Positions 19,738 through 32,355 of a DNA stretch of 64,000 nucleotides are shown piece after piece. The position numbers and the translations under genes are program-made. This DNA is from Desulfobulbaceae bacterium. GTDB lineage: Bacteria; Desulfobacterota; Desulfobulbia; Desulfobulbales; Desulfurivibrionaceae. Below the pieces are notes generated by a model. That model had not been told where the DNA came from. It made no database searches and was given only the letters and a program-made list of their open reading frames with translations. The stretch's first letter is position 1; every line of letters starts with the position of its first letter. Location: positions 1 through 64,000 of the forward strand of contig SJBG01000001.1 in the NCBI GenBank assembly GCA_004332195.1. The letters are read 5' to 3'.

Positions 19738-20073
19738 CTATTGTTCATCAAGAACCACAGTGATATGACTGCTACGCTTGAGAATTCGGCCGGCCCGGCC
19801 CATGGGCATCGGTCTGATCCGCTTCAGAGTTGGACCGCCATCAATAAAGATAGTTTTGATATAGAGATCATCAACGTCAGTGCCTTTTTTTTGGCTGGCA
19901 TTAACCACCGCCGACTCGATAATCTTGCGCAAAATCCTCGCCCCTTTTTTTGGCATAAAACGCAGGGTGTTAATTGCGGTTTCAACCTTGCTGCCACGAA
20001 TCAGATCGGCAATCAATCTGGCCTTCTGGGGAGAAATACGAATATTGCGGGCCAGTGCTTTAGCTTCCATCAC
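19738..20073 (-). CDS. rplV: 50S ribosomal protein L22
   Basis: [54 protein letters not shown]. Confidence 0.96.
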   Translation of the reverse strand: MMEAKALARNIRISPQKARLIADLIRGSKVETAINTLRFMPKKGARILRKIIESAVVNASQKKGTDVDDLYIKTIFIDGGPTLKRIRPMPMGRAGRILKRSSHITVVLDEQ

Positions 20074-20096
20074 TATTTAGCTCCTTAACTATCTTC

Positions 20097-20257
20097 AGGG
20101 CGCACTCAGAAATAACTTCGCATTTTAAGGCGCCGATTCATCCCACATGACTGCGTTACTCGTCGGTTAAATAGCCCTGCCATTCGCCCTCCTCGTGCCC
20201 GGTCGTGCGGGCGCCTTGACACCCCGCAAAATGTAAATTTATTTCTGAGTGCGCCCT
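20097..20257 (-). repeat. Family A palindromic element copy 2 (A2)
   Basis: agggcgcactcagaaataactt / aaatttatttctgagtgcgccct inverted repeats; reverse complement aligns over its whole length with A1 minus its insert. Confidence 0.88.
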
Positions 20258-20270
20258 TACGTTCCGGTGA

Positions 20271-20540
20271 TTACTTCTTCCGGCTGGAAGTATGACCGTA
20301 ATAAGTCCGGGTCGGAGAAAACTCACCTAATTTATGACCAACCATATTCTCGGTCACAAAAACCGGGATGAACTTTTTACCGTTATGTACCGCAAAAGTA
20401 AGGCCAATCATTTCCGGAATGACATCCGAACGTCGCGACCAGGTCTGAATAATTTTGCGAGACCCATCTTCCTTAGCCCTGACCACTTTCCGCCAAAGGT
20501 GGTCATCAATAAACGGTCCTTTTTTAATCGAGCGTGCCAC
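20271..20540 (-). CDS. rpsS: 30S ribosomal protein S19
   Basis: [41 protein letters not shown]. Confidence 0.97.
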   Translation of the reverse strand: MARSIKKGPFIDDHLWRKVVRAKEDGSRKIIQTWSRRSDVIPEMIGLTFAVHNGKKFIPVFVTENMVGHKLGEFSPTRTYYGHTSSRKK

Positions 20541-20557
20541 TGCGGATCCTCCTTATC

Positions 20558-21391
20558 TTACGATCTTTTCTTGACTATATTTTGGTCACTGCTTTTTTTG
20601 CGCCTGGTCTTGTAGCCCTTGGTGGGAATACCCCACGGAGTACAAGGATGACGACCGCCGGAGCTTTTGCCTTCGCCACCACCCATGGGGTGATCTACCG
20701 GGTTCATGGCCACGCCACGAACCGTAGGCCGACGACCCAACCAGCGGCTACGACCCGCCTTGCCCAGCTTTTGCCGTTCATGCTCAACGTTACCAACTTG
20801 ACCAATGCTGGCTCGGCAGAGACGATGGAAGCGTCGAACCTCACCGGAGGGTAATTTTACCAGCACATGGTCCCCTTCTTTCGCCATCAACTGGGCCGAT
20901 CCGCCAGCGCTGCGCACCAACTGACCACCCTTGCCAATTTTCATTTCGATGTTATGAATAGCGCTGCCTAGTGGCATATTACCCATGGGTAGGCAGTTGC
21001 CGGGCTTAATATCGACATGCTCGCCGGCTTCGATAAGATCGCCGGCCCTGACTCCGTTGGGGGCGAGGATATAACATTTCTCGCCATCCACGTAGTGAAG
21101 CAGCGCAATATTGGCAGTCCGGTTGGGATCATATTCGATCCCGGCGACCTTGGCCGGGATATCCACTTTGTTTCGCTTGAAGTCGATCAACCGAAACTTG
21201 CGCTTATGCCCTCCCCCTTGGTGGCGGACGGTTATGCGGCCATAGTTGTTTCGACCCCCTTTTTTGTTAAGGGTCCGCACTAACCCCTTGACCGGCCTTT
21301 CCTTAGAAAGATCCGGGTTGATTGCGCTTACCAGATTGCGACGTCCCGGTGACGTTGGTTTATATGTTTTTAGTGCCATCTGTAACTCCAA
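20558..21391 (-). CDS. rplB: 50S ribosomal protein L2
   Basis: [56 protein letters not shown]. Confidence 0.97.
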   Translation of the reverse strand: MELQMALKTYKPTSPGRRNLVSAINPDLSKERPVKGLVRTLNKKGGRNNYGRITVRHQGGGHKRKFRLIDFKRNKVDIPAKVAGIEYDPNRTANIALLHYVDGEKCYILAPNGVRAGDLIEAGEHVDIKPGNCLPMGNMPLGSAIHNIEMKIGKGGQLVRSAGGSAQLMAKEGDHVLVKLPSGEVRRFHRLCRASIGQVGNVEHERQKLGKAGRSRWLGRRPTVRGVAMNPVDHPMGGGEGKSSGGRHPCTPWGIPTKGYKTRRKKSSDQNIVKKRS

Positions 21392-21469
21392 CCTTGGTTT
21401 TTCCGACCTTTTTCACGCCGCGATACAAATCTTAACGTGCCGCTCCGACGCTCGATTAAAAGCCCTGGC

Positions 21470-21760
21470 CTAAAGTTCCGCAAGAAAATCCAGCTTGCTT
21501 TCGGCGCCCAGGGTGACAAAAGCCTTCTTATAATCTGATGTGCGACCTTGATGACGGCCCAAGCGTCGTTTGCGCCCCGGCATATTGGTGGTCCGAACCT
21601 TCTCCACCTGCACGCTGAAAAAAGCCTCAACCGCTTGTTTAATCTCGTTCTTATTGGCTCGTCGATCAACCTGCAACACCACCTGATTATGGACTTCCTG
21701 CAGAGCTAAGCTTTTTTCCGTCAAGCGTGGCCGCTTTAATACTTCGTAAATATTCTTCAT
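21470..21760 (-). CDS. rplW: 50S ribosomal protein L23
   Basis: [57 protein letters not shown]. Confidence 0.96.
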   Translation of the reverse strand: MKNIYEVLKRPRLTEKSLALQEVHNQVVLQVDRRANKNEIKQAVEAFFSVQVEKVRTTNMPGRKRRLGRHQGRTSDYKKAFVTLGAESKLDFLAEL

Positions 21761-22380
21761 GACAGCAACCTCTCTCGCAATTGCTCAATGCACGGTTCCA
21801 GCAAGACTATATGCTTATGCAACAAAATATCGTAAACATTGAGGCCTTCCGTGGGTATAACCTTAAACCCCGGCACGTTGCGCGACGAGCGCTCCAGGCT
21901 GTTAATGGACGCGGGGACGACAATCAGAGCATTACTGATGCTAAAACTGTCCATAATCTTGATAAAATTTTTGGTCTTGCTTTCATCCAAACGAAAATCA
22001 TCCAGCACCAGCAAAAGCTCATCGCCAAAACGTGAACTCAAGGCCATCTTCAAGCCTAATTTTTTGACTTTACGCGGCATATTGAAGGCATAACTGCGAG
22101 GACGTGGACCAAAAACGGTACCACCACCGCGCCACAGAGGCGATTTTCGACTGCCGGCTCGCGCCCGACCAGTCCCCTTTTGTTTCCAGGGCTTCTTGTT
22201 GCTACCCTCAACTTCTGCCCGAGTCTTGGTGCAGGCGGTGCCGGCACGCCGATTGGCTCGTTGCATCCGCACAATATCATGCAAGAGGTGAGGGTTGACT
22301 TCGACCCCAAAAAGAGCCTCATCAAGTTCGAGGTCTCCCACCTTTTCCTTTTTAATGTTATATACTTCCGTTACCGCCAT
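21757..22380 (-). CDS. rplD: 50S ribosomal protein L4
   Basis: [53 protein letters not shown]. Confidence 0.97.
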   Translation of the reverse strand: MAVTEVYNIKKEKVGDLELDEALFGVEVNPHLLHDIVRMQRANRRAGTACTKTRAEVEGSNKKPWKQKGTGRARAGSRKSPLWRGGGTVFGPRPRSYAFNMPRKVKKLGLKMALSSRFGDELLLVLDDFRLDESKTKNFIKIMDSFSISNALIVVPASINSLERSSRNVPGFKVIPTEGLNVYDILLHKHIVLLEPCIEQLRERLLS

Positions 22381-22467
22381 TACCTATATCCCCCATCAGT
22401 GATCAAGACTGCCTGGATGGTGGCGCCTCTGCTCTGTTTTACGCAGACCATAGGTGCCGCAGTCAAC

Positions 22468-23100
22468 TCATGACTTTTTATAGATTTGAATCAGTTCCTG
22501 TTTAGCCCCAGGGATCCCACCTTTTAAGACCAACACGTTCTGCTCGGGCCGAACATCAATAACCATGCAGTTTTTTTTGCTGGTCGTCTGATTGCCCATA
22601 TGACCCGGCATTTTTTTGCCCTTGACCACCCGACTCGGCCACGCACTACAGCCGATAGAGCCCGGAGCCCGATGAAACATCGAACCGTGGGTAGCCCTAC
22701 CACCCCTAAAACCATGGCGCTTAACAACTCCCTGAAAACCGCGGCCCTTGCTGCGAGCTCGGACATCAACCAGGTCGCCAACACTCAGTAGATCAGCAAG
22801 TCCAACTTTCTGACCAAGTTGGTAGCTCTCAGGATCAGTCACCCGAAACTCCTGAATGTGATAGAAACCGCCTTGGCCAGCGGCCTTAACATGACCGATC
22901 TCGGCCCGGTTCATCCGGGTCTCCTTTTTGCGGCCAAACCCTACCTGAATGGCGTTGTAACCTTCTTTCGCCTTAGTTTTCTTCTGCAGCACCACGCAAG
23001 GCCCGGCCTCAATCACCGTTACCGCAACGGCAACCCCGGTTGCCGAATACATTCGGGTCATCCCCATCTTCTTGCCAAGCAAACCCATCATTTTAGCCAT
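22468..23100 (-). CDS. rplC: 50S ribosomal protein L3
   Basis: MGLLGKKMGMTRMYSATGVAVAVTVIEAGPCVVLQKKTK. Confidence 0.97.
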   Translation of the reverse strand: MAKMMGLLGKKMGMTRMYSATGVAVAVTVIEAGPCVVLQKKTKAKEGYNAIQVGFGRKKETRMNRAEIGHVKAAGQGGFYHIQEFRVTDPESYQLGQKVGLADLLSVGDLVDVRARSKGRGFQGVVKRHGFRGGRATHGSMFHRAPGSIGCSAWPSRVVKGKKMPGHMGNQTTSKKNCMVIDVRPEQNVLVLKGGIPGAKQELIQIYKKS

Positions 23101-23135
23101 TATTGCACCTGTTATTACTTGCCTAAGCCGTTGGT

Positions 23136-23447
23136 TTAGAGCTTTATTTCAACATCAACCCCAGCGGAAAGTTCCAGCTTCATCAAGGCATCAATGGTCT
23201 GCTGGGTCGGCTCAAGAATATCCAGCAGACGTCGATGAGTTCGCATTTCGAAGTGTTCCCGCGATTTTTTGTCCACATGTGGTCCCCGCAAAACGCAGTA
23301 CTTATTAAGCGAGGTCGGCAAGGGAATGGGACCGGCCACCGTAGCCCCGGTACGCTTGGCAGTTTCAACAATTTCACTGGTGGACTGATCAATCAACTTA
23401 TGATCGTATCCCTTGAGGCGAATGCGAATTTTCTGCGCGTTAATCAT
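23136..23447 (-). CDS. rpsJ: 30S ribosomal protein S10
   Basis: [40 protein letters not shown]. Confidence 0.97.
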   Translation of the reverse strand: MINAQKIRIRLKGYDHKLIDQSTSEIVETAKRTGATVAGPIPLPTSLNKYCVLRGPHVDKKSREHFEMRTHRRLLDILEPTQQTIDALMKLELSAGVDVEIKL

Positions 23448-23468
23448 GATTTTACCTTCTAGTCGCCC

Positions 23469-24659
23469 TTAAGCGACAATCTTGTTAATTACCCCGGCGC
23501 CCACGGTCCGGCCACCCTCACGGATGGCAAAACGCAGACCTTCATCCATGGCAATCGGGGTAATCAGCTCGGCATTAACCGTAACATTGTCCCCAGGCAT
23601 TACCATCTCCACCCCATCGGGCAGGGTCACAACCCCGGTCACATCAGTGGTCCGAAAATAAAACTGGGGACGGTAACCGTTAAAAAACGGGGTGTGACGA
23701 CCACCCTCGTCCTTACTCAAAATGTAACACTCGGCCTGAAACCTGGTATGCGGAGTGATGGTGCCGCCTATGGCCAAAACCTGACCCCGCTCTATATCGT
23801 CGCGCTTGGTCCCGCGCAACAGAATCCCTACGTTGTCGCCGGCCTGGCCCTGATCCAAAATCTTGCGGAACATCTCAACCCCGGTAACCGTCGTCTTCTG
23901 GGTCGGACGAATACCAACAATTTCAATCTCATCGCCAACTTTGACTATCCCTCGCTCAATCCGACCGGTAGCGACCGTGCCCCGACCGGAAATCGAAAAT
24001 ACATCCTCAACCGGCATCAAAAAAGGATGGTCGATATCACGCTCAGGCTCCGGCACAAAACTGTCACAGGCCTCCATTAAATCCCAGATCGGCTTGGCCG
24101 CCGCTTCGTCATTCGGACTCTCCAGGGCCTTAAGAGCGCTGCCGTGAATAATCGGGGTGTCATCCCCGGGAAAATCATACTTGTTCAACAACTCGCGCAG
24201 CTCCATTTCCACTAACTCAATCAACTCCGGATCATCAACCATGTCACACTTGTTGAGAAATACCACAATGCTCGGCACCCCCACCTGACGGGCGAGCAGA
24301 ATATGCTCGCGGGTCTGGGGCATCGGGCCGTCATCAGCCCCCACCACCAAAATTGCCCCGTCCATCTGGGCTGCCCCGGTGATCATGTTTTTGATATAAT
24401 CGGCATGGCCCGGACAATCGACATGGGCGTAATGACGCTTGGTTGATTCGTATTCCACATGGGCCGTGGCAATGGTAATCCCCCGCTCCTTCTCCTCCGG
24501 CGTCTTGTCGATCTGATCAAAGTCCTGAGGCAAGGCCAAACCTTTGGTCGCCAAAACTTGGGTGATGGCTGCGGTTAAAGTCGTCTTGCCGTGGTCAATA
24601 TGGCCAATGGTGCCGATGTTAACATGCGGCTTGATGCGCTCAAATTTTTCCTTCGCCAT
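23469..24659 (-). CDS. tuf: Elongation factor Tu, copy 1
   Basis: [33 protein letters not shown]; nearly identical to 40481-41671. Confidence 0.98.
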   Translation of the reverse strand: MAKEKFERIKPHVNIGTIGHIDHGKTTLTAAITQVLATKGLALPQDFDQIDKTPEEKERGITIATAHVEYESTKRHYAHVDCPGHADYIKNMITGAAQMDGAILVVGADDGPMPQTREHILLARQVGVPSIVVFLNKCDMVDDPELIELVEMELRELLNKYDFPGDDTPIIHGSALKALESPNDEAAAKPIWDLMEACDSFVPEPERDIDHPFLMPVEDVFSISGRGTVATGRIERGIVKVGDEIEIVGIRPTQKTTVTGVEMFRKILDQGQAGDNVGILLRGTKRDDIERGQVLAIGGTITPHTRFQAECYILSKDEGGRHTPFFNGYRPQFYFRTTDVTGVVTLPDGVEMVMPGDNVTVNAELITPIAMDEGLRFAIREGGRTVGAGVINKIVA

Positions 24660-24852
24660 GGTCTTCTCCTCTCGAGATTGGACTTGTAAACTGTTGATTG
24701 CTGGTCGATACTTTTAAGAACATCACGCCTTGCCGAGCTTTGGGAACCACTAATCTTTCCTCAATGTCCGACGTTCATCAATGTCCGACGTTCATCCTTT
24801 CATGTTGGACGTTACTTGATAAAATAGCGACCACCCCTGGTTGCTGCGTCTT

Positions 24853-26943
24853 CTAGCCAAGTCCCTTAACCCGCTTAATGATTTGCTGAGCAAGATGGTC
24901 CGGCACCAGCTCGTGACCACGAAAATGCATGGTATAATTGGCCCGACCTTGGGTTGCCGACCGCAAATCGGTGGAATAACCAAACATTTCAGCCAACGGC
25001 ACCTGGGCCCGTATAACCCGCAGGTCACCAATCAAACTGTCATTGCCGGAAATGGCCGCCCGGCGGCCGTTAAGATCGACAATAACCTCGCCGATGAAAC
25101 TTTCGGGCACGGTAATCTCAACTGCCATTAAAGGCTCCAACAATCGCGGGTCGGCTTCCAGCAGCCCCTGGCGACAGGCGATGCCGGTCGCAATCCCGAA
25201 AGCCTGGGGGGTTGACTCCACCTCATGGTAGGAACCATCAATCAGCTTAACTTCAAGGTCGATCACCGGAAACCCCAAAAGCACCCCTGAAGTCATAGCA
25301 TTTTCCACCGCCTTGCTAACGGCGGCAATGAACAGCGGCGGAACCTTGTCCTCATCAAGTAGGCTTTGGAAGGCAAAACCCGCCCCGCGGGGTCGGGGGT
25401 TAAACTCCAGCGATATATGGGCATATTGCCCTTTGCCGCTGGCCGTGGGCTGCTCGAATCTGGTCTCGACTCGGGCCAAGTTGGCTATACTTTCCTTATA
25501 CGCCACCTGAGGGCGACCGACGTTGACCCCCACCTTAAATTCACGTCGCAGGCGATCGGCGATGATCTCCAGGTGCAACTCCCCCATTCCGGCAATAATG
25601 ATTTGACCGGTATCAGGATCGGTCCGCACTCGAAAAGAGGGATCCTCAACACTGATTCGGGCTAAAGCCCCGGCGAGCTTTTCCTCATCAGCCTTACCCT
25701 TGGGCTCGATGGCAACACTGATCACCGACTCCGGGAATTCCATGGTGTCGAGGACAAAATGATCCCCCAACCCACAAAGGCTATCCCCGGTGGCAGTGAA
25801 CTTCAGGCCAACCACGGCGCCGATATCACCAGCATGCAACTCTTGAATCTCTTCACGCTTGTTGGCGTGCATCCGCAATATTCGCCCAATCTTTTCCTGT
25901 TTGCGCTTGAGCGGATTATAAACCTTACCTCCGACCCTCAGCACCCCGGAGTACACCCGGACATAAGCCAGGTTATCGACAAAAGGATCTGAAGTGATCT
26001 TAAAAGCCAAAGCGCTGAGCTTTTGCTGATCGCCAGCCTGACGTCGCTGATCGCGTCCGTCCTGATCAACCCCATGCACCGGAGGGACATCTAGCGGCGA
26101 GGGCAAATAATTAATCACGGCATCAAGTAGAGGCTGCACCCCCTTGTTCCTGAGAGCGCTGCCACATGAGACCGGCACAGCCCGCAGGCTCAAAGTGGCC
26201 GCACGAATCGCCCGAGACAGTTCCGCCGCCGTACACGTTTGCTCGTTGAGGAATTTTTCCATGACCCCATCATCGAAGTCGGCCAACTTCTCGATAAGGG
26301 CCATCCGGGCAGCCGCTGATGCTGTAATGAGATTGGCAGGGATCGGTTCTCTTAGAACCTTGTTCCCCTGCGAATATTCATCAAAAAGGAGCATCTCTTC
26401 CTGGATAAGATCAACAATGCCCCGAAAATTCTCCTCACTGCCCACCGGCAGTTGAATCAGGAGCGGCACGACACCAAGCCGCTCAACCATCATCCGCAGG
26501 CAGCGTTCAAGATCAGCCCCGTTACGGTCCATCTTGTTGACAAAAGCCAGGCGGGGAACCTTATATTTGTCGGCCTGACGCCAAACTGTTTCCGACTGAG
26601 ACTCAACCCCGCCAACCGCGCAAAAAACCGCGATCGCTCCATCGAGTACTCGCAGGCAACGCTCTACCTCGACCGTAAAATCGACGTGGCCTGGAGTATC
26701 AATAATATTTATCTGGTGACCCTGCCACTTGCAGGTTGTGGCGGCGGAGGTAATGGTAATGCCACGTTCCTGCTCCTGCTCCATCCAGTCCATGGTAGCG
26801 TTGCCGTCATGGACTTCGCCCATCTTGTGGGATCGACCGGTGTAATAAATAATCCGCTCGCTGGTGGTGGTCTTGCCGGCATCAATATGAGCCATGATGC
26901 CTATATTTCTCACCAGCGATAAGTTGTCTACGCCCGCCACCAC
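24853..26943 (-). CDS. fusA: Elongation factor G
   Basis: [58 protein letters not shown]. Confidence 0.95.
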   Translation of the reverse strand: MVAGVDNLSLVRNIGIMAHIDAGKTTTSERIIYYTGRSHKMGEVHDGNATMDWMEQEQERGITITSAATTCKWQGHQINIIDTPGHVDFTVEVERCLRVLDGAIAVFCAVGGVESQSETVWRQADKYKVPRLAFVNKMDRNGADLERCLRMMVERLGVVPLLIQLPVGSEENFRGIVDLIQEEMLLFDEYSQGNKVLREPIPANLITASAAARMALIEKLADFDDGVMEKFLNEQTCTAAELSRAIRAATLSLRAVPVSCGSALRNKGVQPLLDAVINYLPSPLDVPPVHGVDQDGRDQRRQAGDQQKLSALAFKITSDPFVDNLAYVRVYSGVLRVGGKVYNPLKRKQEKIGRILRMHANKREEIQELHAGDIGAVVGLKFTATGDSLCGLGDHFVLDTMEFPESVISVAIEPKGKADEEKLAGALARISVEDPSFRVRTDPDTGQIIIAGMGELHLEIIADRLRREFKVGVNVGRPQVAYKESIANLARVETRFEQPTASGKGQYAHISLEFNPRPRGAGFAFQSLLDEDKVPPLFIAAVSKAVENAMTSGVLLGFPVIDLEVKLIDGSYHEVESTPQAFGIATGIACRQGLLEADPRLLEPLMAVEITVPESFIGEVIVDLNGRRAAISGNDSLIGDLRVIRAQVPLAEMFGYSTDLRSATQGRANYTMHFRGHELVPDHLAQQIIKRVKGLG

Positions 26944-27081
26944 CTTAACTCCTCTCTCCCCCGGTTGCCAAAGAGACCTAATGTCAAGCCACCTGAAGAG
27001 GGAACTATCTAACTCACCCGCCTCTCTTTGTCAACTAAGTAATCAGGGGTCAGGAGTCAGGGGTCAATTGGTTGTCGGGGA

Positions 27082-27555
27082 CTACCAGCGATAATGAGCG
27101 AAGGCCTTGTTAGCATCAGCCATCCGATGGGTATCTTCTTTCTTTTTCACCGCCGCTCCACGATTTTGAAAAGCGTCGGATAGTTCGGCCGCCAGCTTTT
27201 CCGCCATGGTCTTTCCGGGACGCTGACGAGCATAGGAAATCAGCCAGCGAAATGCCAGGGCGTTGCGCCGTTCGGTGCGGACCTCAATCGGCACATGGTA
27301 GGTAGCCCCGCCAACGCGGCGGGATTTAACCTCAACCCGAGGCCGCACTTTATCTAAGGCGCCTTCAAAAACCTCGATGGGGCTGACATCCTTAACTTTG
27401 GTGGCCAACATATCCATCGCGTCATAAAAAATGGTGCGAGCGATACTTTTCTTACCGTCATACATGATTCGGCTGACGAACTTGGAAACCACCACGCTAT
27501 TAAATCGCGGATCCGCGTCAACAGGCCTGCGGGGTGCTATTCTGCGTCTCGGCAT
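27082..27555 (-). CDS. rpsG: 30S ribosomal protein S7
   Basis: [48 protein letters not shown]. Confidence 0.97.
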   Translation of the reverse strand: MPRRRIAPRRPVDADPRFNSVVVSKFVSRIMYDGKKSIARTIFYDAMDMLATKVKDVSPIEVFEGALDKVRPRVEVKSRRVGGATYHVPIEVRTERRNALAFRWLISYARQRPGKTMAEKLAAELSDAFQNRGAAVKKKEDTHRMADANKAFAHYRW

Positions 27556-27609
27556 TCTTTTTTCTCCTGGGGAAAAACGTGAGTCAACTACTACTAACAG
27601 TTTATAAGC

Positions 27610-27990
27610 TTATTTGGGGCGTTTGGCCCCATACTTGGAACGGCCCTGTTTGCGGTTGGCAACCCCTAAAGTGTCCAGGGTGCCACGCACGATATGATAA
27701 CGCACCCCGGGCAGGTCCTTAACTCGGCCACCACGAATCAAGACCACGGAGTGCTCCTGCAGATTGTGACCGACCCCCGGAATGTAGGATGTGACCTCCA
27801 TCCCATTAGTCAACCGCACTCTGGCAACTTTACGTAAGGCCGAGTTGGGTTTTTTGGGAGTGGTGGTATACACTCGAACACACACACCCCGTTTTTGAGG
27901 GCAACTTTTTAAGGCTGGGGTGTTGGTTTTGGTAGCCTTTTTCCTCCGACCATGACGAATCAGCTGGTTAATAGTTGGCATTACAAACAA
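27610..27990 (-). CDS. rpsL: 30S ribosomal protein S12
   Basis: [60 protein letters not shown]. Confidence 0.97.
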   Translation of the reverse strand: MFVMPTINQLIRHGRRKKATKTNTPALKSCPQKRGVCVRVYTTTPKKPNSALRKVARVRLTNGMEVTSYIPGVGHNLQEHSVVLIRGGRVKDLPGVRYHIVRGTLDTLGVANRKQGRSKYGAKRPK

Positions 27991-28117
27991 CTCCTGATTT
28001 ACTTATTTATCCTGGCGCTTTGTTTACTTTTATTTATCATCGCTTCCGCCGACCGAAGAGCGGTGAGAACGGCTCTTGTACCCTGATATCGGAACAATGT
28101 CAAGTCAATCTCAGGGA

Positions 28118-31100
28118 TCACCCTTCAATGACGTAGCGCGCTACTCCAGTGCCGGCCGGAATGAGTCGACCCATAATGACGTTCTCCTTCAGGCCGCTCA
28201 ACCGATCGGTTTTGCCGGCCATGGCAGCATTAGTCAAGACCTTGGTGGTTTCCTGGAACGAGGCCGCCGAAATAAAGCTGTCGGTAGAAAGCGAGGCCTT
28301 GGTCACTCCAAGCAGTATCGGTTCGGCTGTGGCCGGATGGGATCCTTCGCTCAACAGCTTTTCGTTTTCCTCGTTAAAACGCCACCACTCTACATGTTCC
28401 CCCAGGATGAAAGTGGAATCCCCAACGTTGGTGATATGAGCTCGGCGCAACATCTGGCGGACTATAACCTCGATGTGCTTGTCGTTAATTTTAACCCCTT
28501 GAAGTCGGTAAACTTCCTGGACCTCGTTGACCAGAAAACGGGCCAACTCCTTGATTCCCATTACTCGCAGGATATCGTTGGGATCGGGAGAACCATCCAT
28601 CAAAGATTCACCCGATTTCACATAATCTCCTTCATGAACGAGTACATGTTTACCTTTGGGAATCAGGTACTCCTTAGGTTCGCCCACTTCCGGGGTAATC
28701 ACTACCCGCTTTTTACCCTTGAGATCCTTGCCAAAGCTGACCTGACCATCAATTTCGCTGATCACCGCGTACTCTTTAGGTTTGCGGACCTCAAAAAGTT
28801 CGGCTACTCGCGGCAGACCACCGGTGATATCCTTGGTCTTGGTGGTTTCCCGGGGAATCCTGCCCAAGATCGCGCCGGGCAAAATCTGATCTCCTTCCTT
28901 CACCCTGATAATCGCCCCCACTGGCAGCGAGTAACGCGCTGGAGATCCGGTTTTGGGCAAATTGGCGGTCTTGCCGCTTTCGTCCTTGAGGCTGATCCGG
29001 GGATTGTATTGCCCGGCTCGAGACTGAACGACAACCGAGCTCGACTTGCCGGTGACCGGATCCACCCGATCCTGCATGGTGACTCCCTCAATGATATCTC
29101 CAAGCTTGACCTTACCGGCGATTTCATTAACGATGGGGATAGTGTAAGGATCCCAGTCGGCAATCAAAGTGTCGGCTTCAACCTCGTCCCCCTCTTCGAT
29201 ATAAAGCTGGGCTCCGTAGTTAATGCGATAACGCTCTCGCTCCCGCTCCTTGACTCCCAGTATTGAAATCTCGCCATTACGAGTCATCACCACCTGATGA
29301 CCGGCGGAGTTACGAACGGTATGCAGGTTGATAAACTTGATGGTTCCGCCATGTCGACTGCGAACCTCGGCTTGTTCGACCGACCGACTGACCGTCCCGC
29401 CGATATGGAAAGTTCGCATGGTCAACTGAGTTCCCGGCTCGCCGATGGACTGGGCGGCAATAATGCCCACCGCCTCACCGATATTAACCATGTGGCCTCG
29501 GCCAAGATCACGACCATAGCAAAGACTACAAACCCCATGCCGGGACTTACAGGTCAGCACCGAACGAATTTGAACTCGATCTATACCGGCCTCGTCAACA
29601 ATGACCACCTTGTCCTCGGTGATTTCCGCATTGGCTTCCACCAAGACCTCGCCGCTGTACGGATCAACGATATCGTCCAAGGCCACCCGACCTAAAATCC
29701 GTTCACCCACCGGTTGGATCACCTCACCGCCTTCGACCAGGGCTTCGATGACAATCCCGTCCAGGGCTTCGCAATCACGTTCGGTAATCGTCGCATCTTG
29801 GGCCACATCCACCAGGCGGCGCGTGAGATAACCGGAATTGGCGGTTTTAAGGGCGGTGTCGGCCAGTCCCTTACGAGCCCCATGGGTTGACGTAAAGTAT
29901 TCCAGCACCGACAGGCCCTCGCGAAAGTTGGCCTTAATCGGAGTTTCAATTATTGCCCCCGAAGGTTTAGCCATCAAGCCACGCATTCCGGCCAACTGCT
30001 TGATCTGATCGCGGCTGCCCCGGGCTCCGGAATCGGCCATGATGAAAATCGAGTTAAAGCTGGGCTGCTCAACCAGCTTATTCGCACGATTCCGCAGGTA
30101 GTCAACCTTCATTTCATTCATCATGTCATTGGCCACCTGTTCGGTGGCCCTAGACCAAATATCAACGACCTTGTTGTATTTTTCCCCGGGGGTGATCAAG
30201 CCATCCCGGTACTGCTGATCAACATCGAGAACTTGGGCTTCGGACTTTTCCAGAACTTCGTCCTTGCTCACCGGGATCTTCATATCGTTGAGACAAATGG
30301 AAATCGCCGCCCGAGTGGAATGCTCATAACCCATGTCCTTCAGACGATCGGCTAAAATGACCGTAGCCTTGGTCCCGGCATGGCGATAGACGTAGTCGAT
30401 AAGCTTGGCCAGTTGCTTTTTGCCCAACACCTGGTTGACCAAAGAAAAAGGCAGACCGGGGGGCAACAGTTCGCCCACCAGCACCCGACCGGGGGTGGTG
30501 GCCACCAGTTCACCGTTAATGCGCACCTTGATTCGGGCCTGGAGATGGGCCTCACCAAAATCGTAGGCCAGACGAGCTTCCAGCGGCGAACTGAAACACT
30601 TATCTTCACCTTTGACCAAGAAACGCTCCCGGGTCATGTAGTAAAGACCAAGCACGATGTCTTGAGATGGGATAATGATCGGTTCACCATTAGCCGGGGA
30701 GAGAATGTTGTTGGTGGACATCATCAAAACCCGGGCTTCCATTTGGGCTTCCACAGTTAGCGGCACATGAACCGCCATCTGATCGCCATCAAAATCGGCG
30801 TTGAACGCAGCACAGACCAAAGGATGTAGCTGAATGGCTTTGCCCTCTACTAGAATCGGCTCAAAGGCTTGCATGCCAAGGCGATGAAGAGTGGGCGCCC
30901 GGTTAAGGATCACCGGATATTCATTGACAATCTCGTCAAGGACGTCCCAGACCTCTTTGGTCCCCTTCTCCACCATCTTTCGGGCGCTTTTGATAGTGAC
31001 TACCAGACCTTTAGCCTCGAGACGGTTGTAGATAAAGGGCTTAAACAGTTCCAAGGCCATTTTTTTGGGTATACCACACTGGTGCAAGCGTAAATTGGGT

Positions 31101-32212
31101 CCAACCACAATGACGCTGCGACCGGAATAATCAACCCGCTTGCCCAGCAGGTTCTGGCGGAAACGCCCCTGCTTGCCCTTGAGCATATCGGAAAGCGATT
31201 TCAGGGGCCGTTTGTTGGGTCCGGTGATTACCTTACCCCGGCGACCGTTATCAAAAAGGACATCCACCGCTTCCTGCAGCATCCGTTTTTCGTTACGAGT
31301 GATGATCTCCGGGGCATCAAGCTCCAACAGCCTTTTTAAACGATTGTTACGATTGATTACCCGACGATAGAGGTCGTTGAGATCTGAGGTGGCAAAGCGA
31401 CCGCCTTCTAACGGCACTAAAGGTCGAAGATCGGGAGGAAGTACTGGAATAACCTCAAGAATCATCCATTCCGGACGATTACCGGATTCCACAAAGGCCT
31501 CAATCACATTAAGGCGTTTGGCATACTTCTTACGCTTGGCCTCAGAGCCGGTTTCCCGCATTTCCCGGCGCAACTGCTGGGAAAGAGCAACAAGATCGAG
31601 GGCAGCCAGCATTTCCCGAATGGCCGTAGCCCCGATGCCGACCTCAAACTTGCCGGGGAAAGTTTCGCGGGCCTGGCGATACTCTTCCTCGCTGAGCAAG
31701 CTACCCTGAGGGATGGACTCCTCACTGGATCGAGAAACCACGTAGGAGTCAAAGTAAAGAACTTTTTCCAATTCTTTAAGGGTCATATCAAGCAGGTTGC
31801 CAATCTTGCTGGGCAAACTTTTAAGAAACCAGATATGAGCCACCGGAGCAGCCAACTGAATATGGCCCAGACGTTCCCGCCGAACCTTGGATTGAATGAC
31901 CTCGACCCCACATTTTTCGCAGACCACCCCACGATGTTTCATCCGCTTGTACTTGCCGCAATTACACTCGTAGTCTTTGACCGGGCCGAAAATTTTGGCA
32001 CAAAAAAGACCTTCACGCTCCGGCTTAAAGGTTCGATAGTTAATGGTTTCCGGCTTTTTAATTTCGCCATGCGACCAGGCCTTGATTTTCTCCGGAGAGG
32101 CAATGGCGACACGCACAGCTTCAAATTTAGTCGGAGACTTGGGTTTGGCGAAAAAGCTGAAAAGTTCTTCCACAGCAACACCTTTCTCTATAAATGGTGA
32201 ATAAAAGTTCAC
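28118..32212 (-). CDS. rpoC: DNA-directed RNA polymerase subunit beta'
   Basis: [57 protein letters not shown]. The annotated start is GTG at 32212; a GTG at VEELFSFF (about 32173) is also plausible. Confidence 0.97.
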   Translation of the reverse strand: MNFYSPFIEKGVAVEELFSFFAKPKSPTKFEAVRVAIASPEKIKAWSHGEIKKPETINYRTFKPEREGLFCAKIFGPVKDYECNCGKYKRMKHRGVVCEKCGVEVIQSKVRRERLGHIQLAAPVAHIWFLKSLPSKIGNLLDMTLKELEKVLYFDSYVVSRSSEESIPQGSLLSEEEYRQARETFPGKFEVGIGATAIREMLAALDLVALSQQLRREMRETGSEAKRKKYAKRLNVIEAFVESGNRPEWMILEVIPVLPPDLRPLVPLEGGRFATSDLNDLYRRVINRNNRLKRLLELDAPEIITRNEKRMLQEAVDVLFDNGRRGKVITGPNKRPLKSLSDMLKGKQGRFRQNLLGKRVDYSGRSVIVVGPNLRLHQCGIPKKMALELFKPFIYNRLEAKGLVVTIKSARKMVEKGTKEVWDVLDEIVNEYPVILNRAPTLHRLGMQAFEPILVEGKAIQLHPLVCAAFNADFDGDQMAVHVPLTVEAQMEARVLMMSTNNILSPANGEPIIIPSQDIVLGLYYMTRERFLVKGEDKCFSSPLEARLAYDFGEAHLQARIKVRINGELVATTPGRVLVGELLPPGLPFSLVNQVLGKKQLAKLIDYVYRHAGTKATVILADRLKDMGYEHSTRAAISICLNDMKIPVSKDEVLEKSEAQVLDVDQQYRDGLITPGEKYNKVVDIWSRATEQVANDMMNEMKVDYLRNRANKLVEQPSFNSIFIMADSGARGSRDQIKQLAGMRGLMAKPSGAIIETPIKANFREGLSVLEYFTSTHGARKGLADTALKTANSGYLTRRLVDVAQDATITERDCEALDGIVIEALVEGGEVIQPVGERILGRVALDDIVDPYSGEVLVEANAEITEDKVVIVDEAGIDRVQIRSVLTCKSRHGVCSLCYGRDLGRGHMVNIGEAVGIIAAQSIGEPGTQLTMRTFHIGGTVSRSVEQAEVRSRHGGTIKFINLHTVRNSAGHQVVMTRNGEISILGVKERERERYRINYGAQLYIEEGDEVEADTLIADWDPYTIPIVNEIAGKVKLGDIIEGVTMQDRVDPVTGKSSSVVVQSRAGQYNPRISLKDESGKTANLPKTGSPARYSLPVGAIIRVKEGDQILPGAILGRIPRETTKTKDITGGLPRVAELFEVRKPKEYAVISEIDGQVSFGKDLKGKKRVVITPEVGEPKEYLIPKGKHVLVHEGDYVKSGESLMDGSPDPNDILRVMGIKELARFLVNEVQEVYRLQGVKINDKHIEVIVRQMLRRAHITNVGDSTFILGEHVEWWRFNEENEKLLSEGSHPATAEPILLGVTKASLSTDSFISAASFQETTKVLTNAAMAGKTDRLSGLKENVIMGRLIPAGTGVARYVIEG

Positions 32213-32355
32213 CAGGGCTATTCATTTAGCGAAATTCAGAACGGTAAAAGTTCACCACTGCCTCAGCTTCGTTTATTGGGGACTTCAAGCATAGTTTGAG
32301 TTTGCTATGTGAGAAGACCAAAATGGGCGAAGATAGGGCGCTGGTGAACTTTCAC
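32203..32355 (+). repeat. Family E element copy 2 (E2), filling the rpoB-rpoC gap
   Basis: cggtaaaagttcaccactgcc / ggcgctggtgaactttcact inverted repeats, plus an outer aaaagttcaccag copy near 32204-32217; core homologous to E1 and E3. Confidence 0.8.

Noticed and set aside
24853-26943. fusA as a specialised EF-G paralogue
   Set aside because: The sequence appears somewhat divergent, but its position in the rpsL-rpsG-fusA-tuf operon supports the standard role; a phylogeny would be needed.
28118-32212. GTG at 32212 inside E2 as the certain rpoC start
   Set aside because: A GTG 13 codons downstream (VEELFSFF) with a better upstream purine-rich stretch fits known RpoC N-termini; left open.
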